DNA of 64,000 nt from Pseudomonadota bacterium (GTDB taxonomy: Bacteria > Pseudomonadota > Alphaproteobacteria > Rhizobiales > Xanthobacteraceae). Below the pieces are notes generated by a model, which was not told where the DNA came from, did no database searches, and was given only the letters and a program-made list of their open reading frames with translations. Below are positions 32,248 through 45,767 of the stretch, piece after piece (positions within the stretch are counted from its first letter, which is position 1; each line of letters begins with the position of its first letter). Position numbers and translations under genes: made by a program. The DNA lies in NCBI GenBank assembly GCA_023388935.1, contig JAEWFG010000064.1, forward strand, positions 1 to 64,000, written 5' to 3'.

Positions 32248-32844
32248 TGCGGAGCAGCACGTCCGAGATTGTCGACATTCGGGATGCCGTCCACCTCTGC
32301 ACGGATGTGCAGAATATCTTTGCGCCCGGCCGTCTTTGGCAAACGCCCTGGATGGAGCGGGTTTTGCCAACGATCGTCGCGATCGTTTCGCGCTACCAGA
32401 CCAGAACCCTCTTTACGCGCTTCATCACGCCGCAGGCTCCCGAGGATCGTCCCGGGCAGGGGCAAAGCTATTTTCGGCGCTGGCGCCAGGCCACCCGCAA
32501 TCACCTTCCGCCGGCGCTCTTGAACCGGTGCCGGAGCTGGCGCGCTACGTCCCTCCAGTTCGCATCGTCGACAAGCCGGCGTACTCAGCGTTCAGCAATC
32601 CAGCTTTGGCGAGTCGGCGGGTGGGGCAAGGGATCGGTACGGTGGTCGTCACTGGCGCAGACACGGACGTTTGCGTTCTGTCGACGGAGCTGAGAGCCGT
32701 CGACCTCGGCTTCAGGGTCGTCACGCGGTCTGCAGTTCATTGGACGTCGGTCACGATGCACCCATGACGATGTACCGCACCCGCTTCCATAGTCAGGTTG
32801 ATCTCGTGACCACGGAGGAGTTGATGGAGTTCTGGCACGAATAG
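32244..32844 (+). pseudogene. Isochorismatase-family hydrolase, decayed copy
   Basis: ATG 32244 overlaps the uvrA-like stop. VDIRDAVHLCTDVQNIFAPG to YFRRWRQATRNHLPPAL is in one frame; ELARYVPPVRIVDKPAYSAF and GTVVVTGADTDVCVLSTELR in a second; the end in a third. Compared base by base with the intact copy at 48866-49474, one base is missing near 32515 and about ten near 32730. The motif residues Asp, Lys (DKPAYSAF) and Cys (DTDVCVLS) are still readable. Similarity continues about 20 bases past the stop into what is the 3' end of the cupin gene in the other copy. Confidence 0.85.
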
Positions 32845-32879
32845 CTTGACGACGGGCTGCTTGAGCGCGCCGGCGCCCC

Positions 32880-33734
32880 TCAGGTCAGACGGCCCAAAGG
32901 GATGCCATCAGTGGCAATTCCGCTGGAATTGCTGAAAACTTCGAATTCGTGCCCGCGTGCGATGCCGACCAGCGTGATGCCGTTGGTTTCTGCGGTGCGT
33001 ATCGCGAGCGCGGTCGGCGCTGAAACCGCAATGATGAAGCCGGCGCCAATCGCTGCGGTCTTTTGCACCATCTCGACCGATATCCGGCTCGTGAGGATGA
33101 CGGCACCGGTACCTCCCGGTACCCCCGCTGCGGCAAGGGCGCCGGCGAGCTTGTCGAGCGCGTTGTGGCGGCCGACGTCTTCGCGAACGATCATGTCTGC
33201 GGCGCCAGGATCGAAAAATCCCGCGGCATGTGTCGCGCGCGTCGCGTGGCCCAAGATCTGCGACGCGGCGAGCCTTTCGATCGAGTGGCTAATTTGCTCG
33301 GGCGAGAGGCTGATCCGCCTCGCGACAGGACGAGCGGTCCGGCCTGCCTCGTGCAGGCTTTCGATGCCGCACAGGCCGCAACCCGTCGGCCCGACCAGCC
33401 GCCGGCGCCGCTCTTTCAGCTGCCGTCTGGCCTTTGGCCGCAGCCACACGCGCAATTCGATGCCGTCGGGACCGGCAGCGGTCGCGAGCTCGTCGATCTC
33501 GCCGATGTCCTCGATGATCCCTTCCGTCAAGCTAAAGCCGGCCGCAAGATCGGTGAGGTCGGCTGGCGTGGCCATGAGAACCGCGACCGTCGTTCCGTCG
33601 TAGACGAGTGCGACCGGACACTCCTCCGCGACTGTGCGGTGGTCAACCAAGCAACGTGATGTGAGCCGGGGGACGTCGACTGCAGCTATGCGCGCACACA
33701 GGCGATCGGGCCCGCCGAATTGGGAGCCGTGCAT
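32880..33734 (-). CDS. fdhD: FdhD sulfurtransferase/sulfur-carrier protein
   Basis: 284 residues from ATG 33734. FdhD passes sulfur from IscS/NifS-type desulfurases to the molybdenum cofactor of formate-dehydrogenase-type enzymes. Signatures: EECPVALVYDGTTVAVLMAT, DLAAGFSLTEGII, the redox CxxC motif TGCGLCGIES, VREDVGRHNALDKLAGA, ILTSRISVEMVQKTAAIGAG and RGHEFEVFS. The frame is open beyond 33734, but the upstream part overlaps the divergent oxidoreductase and is spurious. It is divergent from the molybdoenzyme it presumably matures. Confidence 0.95.
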   Translation of the reverse strand: MHGSQFGGPDRLCARIAAVDVPRLTSRCLVDHRTVAEECPVALVYDGTTVAVLMATPADLTDLAAGFSLTEGIIEDIGEIDELATAAGPDGIELRVWLRPKARRQLKERRRRLVGPTGCGLCGIESLHEAGRTARPVARRISLSPEQISHSIERLAASQILGHATRATHAAGFFDPGAADMIVREDVGRHNALDKLAGALAAAGVPGGTGAVILTSRISVEMVQKTAAIGAGFIIAVSAPTALAIRTAETNGITLVGIARGHEFEVFSNSSGIATDGIPLGRLT

Positions 33735-33756
33735 GATGTTTGTCCTACGATCTATC

Positions 33757-33781
33757 GACGCGCAATCAGCCCTGAGGTTCC
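33757..33781 (-). promoter_or_regulatory. EcfG-like promoter of fdhD
   Basis: Minus strand: GGAAC (33781-33777), 16 bases, CGTC (33760-33757); one mismatch. It lies 22 bases before the fdhD ATG and back to back with the plus-strand site at 33791. Confidence 0.4.
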
Positions 33782-33790
33782 GAACGTTTA

Positions 33791-33815
33791 GGAACTTGCA
33801 ATGGGCTCTCATGTT
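33791..33815 (+). promoter_or_regulatory. EcfG-like promoter of the FdhF/YdeP-type gene
   Basis: GGAAC (33791-33795), 16 bases, TGTT (33812-33815). If used, transcription would start near 33823, excluding the ATG at 33801 and favouring that at 33849. Confidence 0.4.
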
Positions 33816-33848
33816 TTCGGAGCGGGGCTTGCAGCTGAAGGGCCCGCC

Positions 33849-36170
33849 ATGCGGCAGAAAGCCAAAATCGAGAATTACAATGCTCCCGCCGGCGGCTGGG
33901 GATCGCTCAACGCCGTCGTTCACATTCTCACCCAGGAAGAGGTGGCGATCCTCGGCAGCGAGATCCTTCTGAAACAGAACAAGCCCGGCGGCTTCATGTG
34001 CGTGAGCTGCTCCTGGGCCAAGCCCGCAAGTCCGCATCCGTTCGAGTTTTGCGAGAACGGCGCCAAGGCGACCGCCTGGGAAGTAACGGGCAAGACCGTC
34101 ACACCGGAATTTTTCGCCCAGCACACGCTATCGGAGCTGCGAAGCTGGTTCGACCATCAACTGGAAGAGCAGGGGCGCCTCACCAACCCGATGCGCTATA
34201 ATCCGGCCAGCGATAAATATGTGGCAGTAGATTGGAGCGAGGCGTTCCGCGAGATTGGCGTCGAGCTGAACAAGCTCGATCCGCATTCGGTCATTATGTA
34301 CACGTCCGGTCGAGCGTCGCTCGAGGCGAGTTACATGTACCAGCTGTTCGGTCGGATGTACGGCACCAGCAATTTTCCCGACAGCTCGAACATGTGCCAC
34401 GAGACGACATCGGTAGCGTTGCCGCAGGTGATCGGGGTTCCGGTCGGCACCGTGCAGCTTAGGGATTTCGAGGACACCGACTGCATCTTCTTCTTCGGCC
34501 ACAACACAACCACGAACGCGCCGCGCATGCTGCATCCGCTTCAGGAGGCAGCTCAGCGCGGTGTTCCGATCGTGACCTTCAATCCGCTGCGCGAGCGGGG
34601 GCTCGAGCGCTTCGTCAATCCGCAAAACCCCGTTCAGATGATCGCCGGCGGCACTCGCATTAGCTCGCAATATCATCAGGTGCGCGTCGGCGGCGATGCG
34701 GCTGCGATTGTCGGGATCTGCAAATGCGTGATCGAGTCCGATGATCTGGCGCGGGCGAACGGCACGCCCCGTGTCGTCGACGCTGACTTCATTGCGCAGC
34801 ATTCGTCGGGCTTCGAAGAGTTTGCCGCGTTCTGCCGCGCGCAGGACTGGGTCGCGATCGAGCGGGCTTCGGGTCTGACGCAGGCAGCGATGATCGATGC
34901 CGCGAATGTCTACATGGCTGCGAATGCCGTGATCGCCAATTACGGCATGGGCGTCACCCAGCACAAGCACGGCGTCGAAACTGCCAAGATGATTGTCAAT
35001 CTGCTGCTGCTGCGCGGCAATATCGGCAAGCCGGGTGCCGGCATTTCGCCGATCCGCGGCCATTCCAACGTGCAGGGCCAGCGCACGGTCGGCATCTCCG
35101 AAAAGACCAAGCTCGTGCCACTCGACAAGCTCGCGGAGCTCTACGGCTTCGAGCCGCCGCGCTGGGATGGGCTGTCAACCGTGGATGCCTGCGAAGGCAT
35201 CCTGAAGGGTGATGTCCGTGGCTTCGTCAGCCTTGGCGGAAATTTCGTGCGTGCCATTCCCGAGCGGTCGTTGATGGAGCCGGCCTGGTCCGGGCTTCGC
35301 CTGTCGGTGCAAATCGCGACAAAGCTCAACCGCAGCCATATCGTCCCGGGGGAAGTCTCTTATCTGCTGCCATGTCTCGGCCGAATCGAGATCGACGAGC
35401 AGGCCAGCGGCGCGCAAGCCGTGTCGATGGAGGATTCTACTGCCTGCATCCACGGCTCGCGCGGTCAGCGCAAGCGCATAGCGGAGCACGCTCTGTCGGA
35501 GCCGGCCATCATTGCTGGCCTTGCCAAGGCAACCCTAAAGCCAAATCCCAAGATCGATTGGGATGCCTGGGTCGCGGATTATTCGCGTGTGCGTGACGCA
35601 ATCGAGCGCACTTATCCCGACCAGTTCAAGGATTTCAACCAGCGCATGTTTGAACCCGGGGGCTTTCCGCGGCCGCTTGCGGCGCGGGAGCGCAGGTGGA
35701 AAACGCCGAACGGCAAGGCCAACTTCACAGTGCCCAAGGCCGCCTTTGCGCCTCCGAAGGAGAGCGACGGCGTCTATGAATTGATGACCATGCGCGCCGA
35801 TGGCCAGTTCAACACGACGATCTACAACGAGGACGATCGCTTCCGCGGCATCCAGGGCAGCCGTTACGTCGTTCTGATGAACCCGGCCGACATTGAGGCG
35901 GATGGGCTCAAGGCAGGAGATACGATCACCCTTGTGACGGAGGCCGGCGATGGCGTTGAGCGCAGCCTGAGCGAGCTTCAGGTTGTGCCCTACGACATCC
36001 CGCGCCGGAGCATTGCCGGCTACTATCCGGAGTGCAACGGGCTGATCCCGCTGTGGCACTATGCGGAGGGCAGCAAGGTTCCTGCGGCCAAGTCCGTCCC
36101 GGTGCGGCTTTTCAAGGATGTCGTCCCCGAGATCATCGAGGGTGGAGAGATGCCGATCTCGGCGACCTAG
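33849..36170 (+). CDS. FdhF/YdeP-family molybdopterin oxidoreductase
   Basis: 773 residues from ATG 33849, where RQKAKIENYNAPAGGWGSLN aligns with the E. coli YdeP start as I remember it; ATG 33801 would add 16 residues. Near the N-terminus only FMCVSCSWAKP (CxxC) replaces the four-Cys Fe-S motif. Further signatures are SNFPDSSNMCHETTSVALPQ, FFFGHNTTTNAPRML, YGMGVTQHKHGVETAKMIVN, GISPIRGHSNVQGQRTVGIS and the C-terminal MGD-binding RADGQFNTTIYNEDDRFRG. The substrate of YdeP proteins is unsettled (formate-dehydrogenase-like; linked to acid resistance in E. coli). FdhD is divergent and a PPC-domain gene follows by 20 bases. Confidence 0.92.
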   Translation: MRQKAKIENYNAPAGGWGSLNAVVHILTQEEVAILGSEILLKQNKPGGFMCVSCSWAKPASPHPFEFCENGAKATAWEVTGKTVTPEFFAQHTLSELRSWFDHQLEEQGRLTNPMRYNPASDKYVAVDWSEAFREIGVELNKLDPHSVIMYTSGRASLEASYMYQLFGRMYGTSNFPDSSNMCHETTSVALPQVIGVPVGTVQLRDFEDTDCIFFFGHNTTTNAPRMLHPLQEAAQRGVPIVTFNPLRERGLERFVNPQNPVQMIAGGTRISSQYHQVRVGGDAAAIVGICKCVIESDDLARANGTPRVVDADFIAQHSSGFEEFAAFCRAQDWVAIERASGLTQAAMIDAANVYMAANAVIANYGMGVTQHKHGVETAKMIVNLLLLRGNIGKPGAGISPIRGHSNVQGQRTVGISEKTKLVPLDKLAELYGFEPPRWDGLSTVDACEGILKGDVRGFVSLGGNFVRAIPERSLMEPAWSGLRLSVQIATKLNRSHIVPGEVSYLLPCLGRIEIDEQASGAQAVSMEDSTACIHGSRGQRKRIAEHALSEPAIIAGLAKATLKPNPKIDWDAWVADYSRVRDAIERTYPDQFKDFNQRMFEPGGFPRPLAARERRWKTPNGKANFTVPKAAFAPPKESDGVYELMTMRADGQFNTTIYNEDDRFRGIQGSRYVVLMNPADIEADGLKAGDTITLVTEAGDGVERSLSELQVVPYDIPRRSIAGYYPECNGLIPLWHYAEGSKVPAAKSVPVRLFKDVVPEIIEGGEMPISAT

Positions 36171-36189
36171 CCGAGATTGCAACGCGGTT

Positions 36190-36657
36190 ATGGCTGAAAA
36201 TCACAACAGCGGGAACTTCCGGATGAAATCGAGGACGATCAACGACGGCGCGGAACGAACCTTCGTCTTGATTCTGGACCAGGGCGAGGAGGCGTTCAAA
36301 TCCATTACCGAATTCGCCAATCGGGAGAAGATCACGGGCGCCTCGGTGTCGGCGATCGGTGCATTCTCGCAGGCGAAAGTCGGCTGGTTCGATTTCGCCG
36401 CGAAGACGTACAAACCGATCGAGGTCAGCGAGCAATGCGAGGTATTAAGCTTGCTTGGCGATGTCGCGCAAGGCGACGACGGTAACGCCAGCCTGCACCT
36501 GCATGCCGTGCTCGGCTTGCAGGACGGAACGCTGCGCGGCGGTCATCTCTTGTCGGGTTCGGTCCAGCCCACCCTTGAAGTGACGATTACGGAGACCGTG
36601 GTTCATCTGCGCCGCAAGAAACGCCCTGACCTCGGCATTGCGCTGATCAGCATCTAG
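36190..36657 (+). CDS. PPC-domain (DUF296) protein
   Basis: 155 residues, or 144 from ATG 36223 (MKSRTINDGAERTFVLILDQ). The PPC domain shows GEEAFKSITEFANREKITGA, VSAIGAFSQAKVGWFDFAAK and HLHAVLGLQDGTLRGGHLLS, whose conserved His residues bind a metal in structural homologs, then VTITETVVHLRRKKRPDLGI. In plants the domain accompanies AT-hook DNA binding; bacterial single-domain forms have no proven role. It lies 20 bases after the molybdoenzyme on the same strand, so probably co-transcribed. Confidence 0.88.
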   Translation: MAENHNSGNFRMKSRTINDGAERTFVLILDQGEEAFKSITEFANREKITGASVSAIGAFSQAKVGWFDFAAKTYKPIEVSEQCEVLSLLGDVAQGDDGNASLHLHAVLGLQDGTLRGGHLLSGSVQPTLEVTITETVVHLRRKKRPDLGIALISI

Positions 36658-36671
36658 CCGCCGGAGGCAGC

Positions 36672-36881
36672 ATGTACGCACTCTTTGAAGGACAGAGGCA
36701 GATCGGCGATCCATTTGCCACGGAGAAGGAAGTCTGGGAAGCCGCTCTGATCGAAGGCCTCGTGACCGACGTCCCGGTGGCGGACGAGGAGGGCGGCCGC
36801 ATTCTGCCTGCCGGGTATCACGTGGAACGGGTCGACGAAGGGTCGCGCCCTAGAGGTGAAGAGGGACTTCGGCGACATTGA
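36672..36881 (+). CDS. Small conserved protein (69 aa)
   Basis: ATG 36672 with GGAGGC before it: MYALFEGQRQIGDPFATEKE then VWEAALIEGLVTDVPVADEE and GGRILPAGYHVERV. The first 55 residues match a recurrent Bradyrhizobium small protein; the last 14 (basic) may be altered. It lies 14 bases after the PPC gene and is probably the last gene of the molybdoenzyme operon. Function unknown. Confidence 0.65.
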   Translation: MYALFEGQRQIGDPFATEKEVWEAALIEGLVTDVPVADEEGGRILPAGYHVERVDEGSRPRGEEGLRRH

Positions 36882-36922
36882 CGCGATGTAACACCGTGCT
36901 CGACGCCAGGACGAACTGAACC

Positions 36923-37198
36923 TCACGTCCGGGTCATGAAGTCCATTAACCCCAGCCATAGCAGTATCCCGAGCCAGAACAGCCCGGCGCCGGCGAAAAC
37001 GAGCGTGAGGCCGCGCCGATGTCGCAGCTCCATGAAGATGGCGGCTACGAGGCCCGCTTTGATGGTGCCGATGGTCAAGGCAACGACGGCATTGCCTGCC
37101 CCGAGCGGCACGTAAGCGAGCGTTACTGTCAGCGCCAGCAAGGCCAGCAGGCCTAGCCAGGCTCCGATCAGGGGCAGTGATGGCCGCCATTGCGTCAT
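36923..37198 (-). CDS. coxD: Cytochrome c oxidase subunit IV (caa3-type, prokaryotic)
   Basis: 91 residues with three membrane helices (LIGAWLGLLALLALTVTLAY; AVVALTIGTIKAGLVAAIFM; LTLVFAGAGLFWLGILLWLG) in the pattern of prokaryotic COX4, with the ELRHRRGL loop. ATG 37198 overlaps the coxC stop (ATGA). It stabilises the oxidase in the cytoplasmic membrane. It is the last gene of the cox operon and converges with the small gene ending at 36881. Confidence 0.85.
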   Translation of the reverse strand: MTQWRPSLPLIGAWLGLLALLALTVTLAYVPLGAGNAVVALTIGTIKAGLVAAIFMELRHRRGLTLVFAGAGLFWLGILLWLGLMDFMTRT

Positions 37199-37831
37199 GA
37201 TGAGGACCGCCCCGGCAGGTAGATCAGCGCGAACAGGAAGATCCAGACAACGTCGACAAAGTGCCAATACAGCGCTGCGCTGTGCAGCGCCGTATGGTGG
37301 CGCGTCGTCGGCGCCTTTCGGCAGATGGTAGCCAGCGTAATCAACAAGCAGATTCCGACTAACATGTGCAGGGCATGAATCGCGGTCGCGACAAAGTAGA
37401 AGACGAAGAATAGCTGGACGCCATTGGCGAGCGATCCCGCGAACTGGAAGTCGATGCCCGGGATGAGGTTCTCGTCATATTCCTTGCTGTACTCGATACC
37501 CTTGAGCACGATGAAGACTAGGCCAAGGCAGGCCGCGCCCATCAGTAGCCATGTGACGATCCTGACAGTTTCGGGCGAGAAGACCTCGACCGCCCACGCG
37601 ACGAGAAAGCTCGACGTCAGCAGAACGGCCGTGTTGGCCGCTCCGATCACGATCTCGGTGTGCCGGCTGCCTTCGGCGAAGCCCTGCGGGAACGCGTGCC
37701 GGTAGACGAAATAGGCGAGGATCAGGCCGCCGAACAGGAGCACTTCCGTGGCAATGAACACCCACATGCCGAGCTCGGCAGTGTGGTCGCGGTGGGGTAT
37801 GGAAGCATATTGCGGGGCGAAGGCGGGGCTT

Positions 37832-37839
<8 letters not shown>
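37195..37839 (-). CDS. coxC: Cytochrome c oxidase subunit III
   Basis: 214 residues, five-helix form: HTAELGMWVFIATEVLLFGG, LILAYFVYRHAFPQGFAEGS, EIVIGAANTAVLLTSSFLVA, FFVFYFVATAIHALHMLVGI and HTALHSAALYWHFVDVVWIF. The conserved subunit III elements WVFIATEVLLFGG, HALHMLVG and HFVDVVWIFLF are present. It lacks the first two helices of mitochondrial-type subunit III, as usual in bacterial caa3 and ba3 clusters. It overlaps coxA by 8 bases. Confidence 0.94.
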
Positions 37840-39435
<1,596 letters not shown>

Positions 39436-39439
<4 letters not shown>

Positions 39440-40377
39440 GACGAATGGCCTGCAAGCGACTTGATGTAGATCACGAGCCGCAGCAGCTGATCCTCGCTGA
39501 CCTTGCCCTCGAACGAGGGCATGAGTGGCTCATAACTTGCGACGATCTGGCTGCGCGGCATCAGGATGGAATCCCGGATGTACTTGTCATCCGCGATCAC
39601 GGTGCTGCCGTCCGAGAGCGGCACCGGCTTACCGTATAAGCCTTCGAGCGGAGGGGCGCGAACCGTGCCGCCGCCACCGTGACAGCCACTGCAGCCGAGC
39701 TCGCGGAACAGCTGGCCGCCCTCGGTTGCGAGCGGGCTCGACGGCGCCTGCTGCGTCAGCCAGTTGGAAAAATCGGCTGGCTTCATCGCGACGATTTCGC
39801 CGATCATGCCAGAGTGATCGGTGCCGCAATATTCGGCGCAGAACAGATGATAATGGCCTGGCTTGTCGACCTCGATCTCGAGGTCCTGGTAGCGGCCCGG
39901 AACCACATCATGCTTGAGCCGAAGGGCGGGGATAAAGAAGCTGTGAATGACGTCTTGGGACGCCATCACGAGGCGCACAGGACGCTTGACCTGAATATGC
40001 AACGCGTCGATCTCCGACTGGCCACCGGGGTGCTGTGTCTTCCACATCCATTGTTTGGCGACGACGAACACGTCGTGCTCATCGGCCGGCGTCCGGTAGA
40101 TCTGGAAATAGACGCTTGCTCCCCATACGAAGAGGCCAAGGAAGCAGACGAAGGAGGCGGCAGTCCAGCTGACCTCCCAATGCCAGCTTTTTTTGATGCG
40201 GTGGTCACGATCGGTCTGATTGCTCGCGCGATAGCGAGCGCAAAACAGCGTGAGCAAAAGGAACAGCAGTCCGAGCACCAGCGCGCTTGCAATCAGAAGG
40301 CCGGCGAACAGTAGATCGACGTCGCCGCTGTGCGGCGAGAGCCCGGGTTGCCAGAACGGGATCCACTGGCGCCACAT
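39436..40377 (-). CDS. coxB: Cytochrome c oxidase subunit II with fused cytochrome c domain
   Basis: 313 residues: two N-terminal membrane helices (LLFAGLLIASALVLGLLFLL; TAASFVCFLGLFVWGASVYF), a cupredoxin domain with the CuA site FCAEYCGTDHSGMIGEI, and a C-terminal class I cytochrome c (ELGCSGCHGGGGTVRAPPLE, with axial Met likely in LMPSFEGKV). The fused heme domain defines a caa3-type oxidase. It starts 26 bases after the upstream small gene stops. Confidence 0.96.
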
Positions 40378-40403
40378 CTAAGGCGACCTTGATCGGAGTG
40401 CGT

Positions 40404-40757
40404 TCATGGAGACGGCCATCCCGGCAAACCTTTGTGCAGCAGGATCTCCATCGCGCGGTCAATCGGAATGCGGACTTCTCCTCGATCATGATCGGTCCAA
40501 CCGTAAGTGCGTGCGATCCGCGCTTGCCCCTCTCGTGACGCCTGCAGCGTCGCCCGCGGGCTTACCTCGAGCGGCGGTGCATTGGAGCTCAATGCGGGAC
40601 GGCTCGCGGGCGTGATGTGTTTCGTGGACAGCGGAAACAGGTGCGGCAGCACGAGCGGTGTGACTACGACGAAAGTCGCAAGGCCAGCTGCGAGCCACCC
40701 GACGAGGCGTAGTCCGACATCCGACCGCTCGTAGTCGAAGCGATTGCTGTCCGCCAT
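40404..40757 (-). CDS. Small membrane-anchored protein of the cox operon
   Basis: 117 residues from ATG 40757: a short polar N-terminus (MADSNRFDYERSDV), one membrane helix (LVGWLAAGLATFVVVTPLVL) and a periplasmic part ending EGQARIARTYGWTDHDRGEV and RIPIDRAMEILLHKGLPGWP. The tail motif Y.W.D...G..RIPID.AM.ll...G is seen in small proteins next to caa3 and cytochrome oxidase genes; it may help assembly. First gene of the minus-strand cox operon. Confidence 0.75.
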   Translation of the reverse strand: MADSNRFDYERSDVGLRLVGWLAAGLATFVVVTPLVLPHLFPLSTKHITPASRPALSSNAPPLEVSPRATLQASREGQARIARTYGWTDHDRGEVRIPIDRAMEILLHKGLPGWPSP

Positions 40758-40803
40758 GGCGCTGTCCTCGATCGCGGCGGGACAATCCGGTGTCGGGGAT
40801 AGT

Positions 40804-40820
40804 GTTCCTAAGTTAGGAAC
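40804..40820. promoter_or_regulatory. Perfect inverted repeat between cox and act operons
   Basis: GTTCCTAAGTTAGGAAC: two 8-base arms around one G, in the 120-base divergent region between the cox operon and actA. Each arm contains a GGAAC EcfG -35 on its strand, but the -10 positions 16 bases away read GATT on both strands, so EcfG use is uncertain. It could be an operator or a pair of weak promoters. Confidence 0.45.
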
Positions 40821-40876
40821 CAACGAAGAGGCGCCAGATTGTCGATCCGACAGCTCGCTATCGGGTCACAGCGAGA

Positions 40877-41529
40877 ATGGTGCAGATATTCTCCCCTGTG
40901 GCGGACACGTGGTTGCGCCTGTTTCTGATCGGCGGCCTGTCGCTCGCCGGCGGCAGCATCGTGGCCGCCGTCGGGTTCGCGCACTCGGCGTACATGACCG
41001 ACACCGACATTCGCCCGCATCAGCCGGTGCCCTTCAGTCACCGCCACCATGCGGGGGAACTCGGCATCGATTGTCGCTATTGCCACAGCAATGTTGAGGC
41101 CGGGCCGCAAGCGGGCCTCCCACCGACCGAGACCTGCATGACATGTCACTCCCAGATATGGACCAACGCATCGATGCTGGAACCGGTGCGGAAGAGCCTC
41201 GCCAACAACACGCCGATCCAATGGACGCGGGTCGCCAAGCTGCCTGACTACGTGTTCTTCCGCCACGATATCCATATCGCCAAGGGCGTCGGCTGTGAAT
41301 CCTGCCACGGCCGCATCGACCAGATGGCACTGACCTACCGCGCCAAGGCGTTCACGATGGAGTTCTGCATCGATTGCCACCGCGATCCCGGGCCTCATCT
41401 GCGTCCGCCGGATCACATCACCGATATGGCGTGGAAGCCGCCACCGAATGCGCGCAAGCAAGGCGAGGCAATCGCCGCCCATGAAGGCATTCGCTTCGGC
41501 GAACTCACGCATTGCTACGTGTGCCACCG

Positions 41530-41533
<4 letters not shown>
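40877..41533 (+). CDS. actA: Alternative complex III pentaheme cytochrome ActA
   Basis: 218 residues with one N-terminal membrane helix (FLIGGLSLAGGSIVAAVGFA) and five CxxCH heme sites at residues 66, 87, 140, 164 and 213 (CRYCH, CMTCH, CESCH, CIDCH, CYVCH), the hallmark of ActA. It takes electrons from ActB and passes them toward the caa3 oxidase on the periplasmic side. First gene of actABCDEF; its stop overlaps actB by ATGA. Confidence 0.96.
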
Positions 41534-44411
<2,878 letters not shown>

Positions 44412-44415
<4 letters not shown>

Positions 44416-45767
44416 GCCAGCGATCCGACATCCTGCCGACGCGCCAGAGCATGGGCGGCATCGCCGACCAGCTCACCGGCATTCCCCTGCATTTTCCGGT
44501 GGAGCGACGCTGGTTGATCGCGATGGCGTTCGCGAGTGCGCTGCTCCTGCTGCTGATGGTTTCGGTGGTCGAGCTCTTCACCCGCGGCGTCGGAATCTGG
44601 GGCATCAATATCCCCGTGAACTGGGCCTTCGCGATCCACAATTACGTCTGGTGGCTCGGCATCGGCCACGCCGGCACGCTGATCTCGGCGCTGTTACTCT
44701 TGACCGGCAGCGAGTGGCGCAACTCGCTCAATCGCTTCGCCGAGACAATGACACTTTTCGCCGTGGTCTGTGCAGGCATCTATCCGATCCTGCATCTCGG
44801 CCGCCCCTGGTACGTCTATTGGATGTTTCCCTATCCGGCGACGATGGGCGTGTGGCCGCAGTTCCGGAGCCCGTTGGAATGGGACATCTGGGCGGTGCTG
44901 ACTTATCTGACGGTCTCGCTGGCCTTCTGGTACACCGGCCTGATCCCCGATCTCGCCGCGGCGCGCGATCGGGCGACCCGCCGCGGCTGGCAGATTTTCT
45001 TCGGCATCACGGCACTCGGATGGCGCGGTTCGGCCAGGCATTGGTTGCGCTGGTCGCAGGCGTACCGGCTGACGGCGGGGCTCGCCGTGCCGCTAGTCGT
45101 GTCCGTCCATAGCGAAGTTTCGCTGCTGTTCGCCGTGGGACAGATTCCCGGCTGGCACTCGACGATCTTTCCACCGTACTTCGTGCTGGGCGCGGCGTTT
45201 TCCGGATTCGCGGTCGTCTCCATCATCGCGGTGGCGTTACGCTCATGGTTCGGACTCGAGAACCTCGTGACCGACGACCACCTCGATCTGCTCGGGAAGG
45301 TTCTGCTCGCGACCGGCCTGATGACGGGTTACGGCTACGTGTTCGAGGTGTTCGACGCCGTCTATTCGGGCGACGCGCACGAGATCCAAACGCTGACCGA
45401 CCGCTTCGTCGGCGCCTACGCGTGGACCTATTGGGGCGCGGTCATCTTCAACTTCATTCCGCTCCAGGCGCTGTGGTGGAGCATCGTACGACGGACCGGC
45501 TGGATGCTGCTGCTGATCTCGGCATCGGTCGTCGTCGGAATGTGGCTCGAGCGATACATGATCCTGGTCACCAGCCTCTATCGGGACTTTCTGGTCTCGT
45601 CGTGGAGCCACTTCACGCCGAGCTTCTGGGACTGGTCGACCTATTTCGGCACGATCGGGCTTTTCCTGGTGCCGTTTCTCATCGCCATCCGGCTCGTGCC
45701 CATGATCTCGATCTTCGAGAGCAAGGAGCTTCTCCACGAGGAGAAAGAGGAGCAGCAACATGGCTGA
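44412..45767 (+). CDS. actC: Alternative complex III membrane subunit ActC (NrfD-like)
   Basis: 451 residues, about ten membrane helices (FASALLLLLMVSVVELFTRG; NYVWWLGIGHAGTLISALLL; LSDGLAGLL-type shadow frames ignored). NrfD/PsrC-type motifs VWWLGIGHAGT, LHLGRPWYVYWMFPYP and VVSVHSEVSLLFAVGQIPGW are present. It probably holds the quinol site and a proton path. The start overlaps actB, and the last codons overlap actD by 8 bases. Confidence 0.95.
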
